A stretch of 64,000 bases of DNA from Enterovibrio norvegicus FF-33. Lineage in GTDB: Bacteria > Pseudomonadota > Gammaproteobacteria > Enterobacterales > Vibrionaceae. The stretch covers positions 63,255 to 127,254 of the forward strand of contig NZ_AJYD02000003.1 of the NCBI RefSeq assembly GCF_000286835.2, written 5' to 3'. Positions 61,245-64,000 of the stretch are shown piece after piece. How positions within the stretch are numbered: the stretch's first letter is position 1; the number at the start of each line of letters is the position of its first letter. The position numbers and the translations under genes were made by a program. Below the pieces are notes generated by a model. That model ran no database searches, had not been told where the DNA came from, and worked only from the letters and a program-made list of their open reading frames with translations.

Positions 61245-61305
61245 TCTTCCTTGATAGGGCTAAGTTTGTACGCTAATTAAACATGTTTTACTTTGATTTG
61301 GATGA

Positions 61306-61336
61306 AAAAAAACCGCCTCTATAAGGCGGTTTTCTC
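61306..61336 (-). terminator. Intrinsic terminator of obgE
   Basis: AAAACCGCC (61309-61317) pairs with GGCGGTTTT (61325-61333) around TCTATAA. Read leftwards it ends in eight T's. It lies just beyond the obgE stop. Confidence 0.9.
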
Positions 61337-61348
61337 TATGACCGATAA

Positions 61349-62557
<1,209 letters not shown>

Positions 62558-62807
62558 CTAAACAACGTTAGGTATTACGTGACTGCGGGTTAACATTGGC
62601 GATTTAGCAGCACCCTGATGGAGCACTTTGGGCTGATGATCATAATGATCTTAGGATCAAATGCCGCACTTCGTTTGATATCGTCATTCATTGTGTTCGA
62701 ACAAACTTATTCGTAACACCTGTGACGTTTGCGTGACGAGAATCCCTACACTTCGACAGAGCGAAGTTCACGCAAATATATAGCTGCTTAGTCGCCTTTA
62801 AACGCTA

Positions 62808-62865
62808 TATATCCAAGTCACGTCAAAGTGGCAATAGCGCCCTTCTTAAAAGTCACTTGGATATA
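62808..62865. repeat. Palindromic intergenic element, copy B
   Basis: TATATCCAAGT and ACTTGGATATA are exact complements separated by about 36 bp, with further partial pairing (AC/GT) inward. The outer motif matches copy A at 52.6 kb. It lies between obgE and rpmA, next to the rpmA terminator. Confidence 0.6.
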
Positions 62866-62867
62866 CA

Positions 62868-62897
62868 ACAAAAAGCCCCGCCGTAAGGCAGGGCTTC
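62868..62897 (-). terminator. Intrinsic terminator of rplU-rpmA
   Basis: Read leftwards, AAGCCCTGCC pairs with GGCGGGGCTT (one T-G) around TTAC and is followed by TTTTTGTTG. It lies 20 nt beyond the rpmA stop. Confidence 0.88.
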
Positions 62898-62916
62898 AGA
62901 ATAAGTTCGAGTGCTA

Positions 62917-63186
<270 letters not shown>

Positions 63187-63191
63187 CTAAA

Positions 63192-63503
63192 TTAAGCGCT
63201 GATGCCAGTAATTTTGACTTCAGTGAACCACTGACGGTGGCCCATTTGCTTACGAGAATGCTTACGACGACGGAATTTAACGACTTTAACTTTGTCGCCA
63301 CGACCGTGGGTAACTACTTCAGCAGTTACTTTGCCGCCAGCCAGGAACGGTGCACCAACAGTGACTTCTTCACCGTTAGCAACCAGCAGAACTGAATCAA
63401 ACTCAACTGATGAGCCAGTTTCAATGTCTAGCTTTTCCAAGCGAATAGTTTGGCCTTCGCTTACACGGTGTTGTTTACCACCACTTTGGAAAACTGCGTA
63501 CAT
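63192..63503 (-). CDS. rplU: 50S ribosomal protein L21
   Basis: The 103 residues ([25 protein letters not shown] start) equal E. coli L21 in length. The C-terminal [21 protein letters not shown] is the 23S rRNA-binding part. ATG 63503 has GGAG about 6 nt upstream; the longer frame to 63566 is not used. It is first gene of rplU-rpmA and divergent from ispB. Confidence 0.98.
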   Translation of the reverse strand: MYAVFQSGGKQHRVSEGQTIRLEKLDIETGSSVEFDSVLLVANGEEVTVGAPFLAGGKVTAEVVTHGRGDKVKVVKFRRRKHSRKQMGHRQWFTEVKITGISA

Positions 63504-63772
63504 GGGTTTCTCCGCATTTCCGCACAGCCTACTGCGTTTAAAAAGTATACAGTGAGGGGTGCGCATTTAATTCATCAATAGGGCGCGAATTCTACGGCAA
63601 GATTTGTCGACTGGCAAGAGGGCAATGAAAGAAAATTGGTGAAAACCTGTCCACTGTTGCTAACCCTTGTTTTTCTCACCAAAGACCCTGTGTAGAGGCT
63701 GAAAATTTAGTGTACTATCATCGAAAAAATGACAGTTTCAGACTGCATTCATCCCTTGGACCGGACGCATCA

Positions 63773-64000
63773 ATGGACTTTAACACCATCCAAGCACTCA
63801 TTGCCGATGACATGGCAAAAGTGGATAAAAAAATCCTTGCGCAACTTGATTCTGATGTCGCATTAATCAACCAACTGGGCTTTTACATTGTCAGTGGTGG
63901 TGGCAAACGTCTACGACCTATGCTGGCATTGCTCGCAGCCAAATCACTCAATTATCAAGGTGAAGGCCATGTGACGGCCGCGGCGTTTGTCGAGTTTATC
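63773..64000 (+). CDS. ispB: Octaprenyl diphosphate synthase, 5' part (cut by window end)
   Basis: IspB makes the octaprenyl side chain of ubiquinone and menaquinone. The 76 visible residues start MDFNTIQALIADDMAKVDKKIL and include VSGGGKRLRPML, the isopentenyl diphosphate-binding motif of trans-prenyltransferases. The frame is open to the last base. The divergent position next to rplU is the conserved gammaproteobacterial arrangement. Confidence 0.93.
   Translation, partial: MDFNTIQALIADDMAKVDKKILAQLDSDVALINQLGFYIVSGGGKRLRPMLALLAAKSLNYQGEGHVTAAAFVEFI

Overview
The window looks like chromosome 1 of a marine gammaproteobacterium of the Vibrionaceae. This rests on the gene orders lptD-surA-pdxA-rsmA-apaG-apaH, obgE-rpmA-rplU beside divergent ispB, leuO and ilvIH near leuABCD, thiBPQ behind a TPP riboswitch, and several GGDEF proteins. 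A genus close to Enterovibrio, Grimontia or Photobacterium is possible, but the sequence alone does not settle it. No rRNA, tRNA, CRISPR array or complete insertion sequence was found.

Bases 1 to about 9.25 kb are accessory. The 3' part of a type I restriction specificity gene (hsdS) and a full hsdR read rightwards. A leftward mobile-element module follows: tyrosine integrase, a MerR-like HTH protein, an AlpA-type regulator and a VapE-like helicase/primase. This is the minimal replication and integration kit of a satellite-like island, with the restriction system as probable cargo. The left end of the island lies outside the window. A perfect 15-bp inverted repeat sits just upstream of the integrase.

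From 9.7 to 19.8 kb come a GH30 glucanase lipoprotein behind a LacI-type palindrome, a TAT-exported Acg-like nitroreductase divergent from a MarR regulator over a paired operator, a DnaQ-like exonuclease, a cold-shock protein, two diguanylate cyclases, and pykF with a structured leader.

From 19.9 to 37.9 kb is a branched-chain amino acid region: ilvIH, an acyl-CoA synthetase, leuO and leuABCD. leuABCD is preceded by a leucine-rich leader peptide and attenuator. Between leuO and leuA lie a glycosyltransferase/PAP2 pair and an RND efflux pair.

From 38.1 to 45.2 kb are a DUF547 protein, the TPP riboswitch with thiBPQ, and two more GGDEF proteins. One of these is a paralogue of the cyclase at 16-17.7 kb but carries a GGGEF signature. 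From 45.2 to 64 kb the genes are conserved housekeeping: PhoH2, rapA, rluA, a 2-hydroxyacid dehydrogenase, djlA, lptD to apaH, folA, a split ThrE-type exporter, obgE, rpmA, rplU and the start of ispB. Two related palindromic intergenic elements lie at 52.6 and 62.8 kb.
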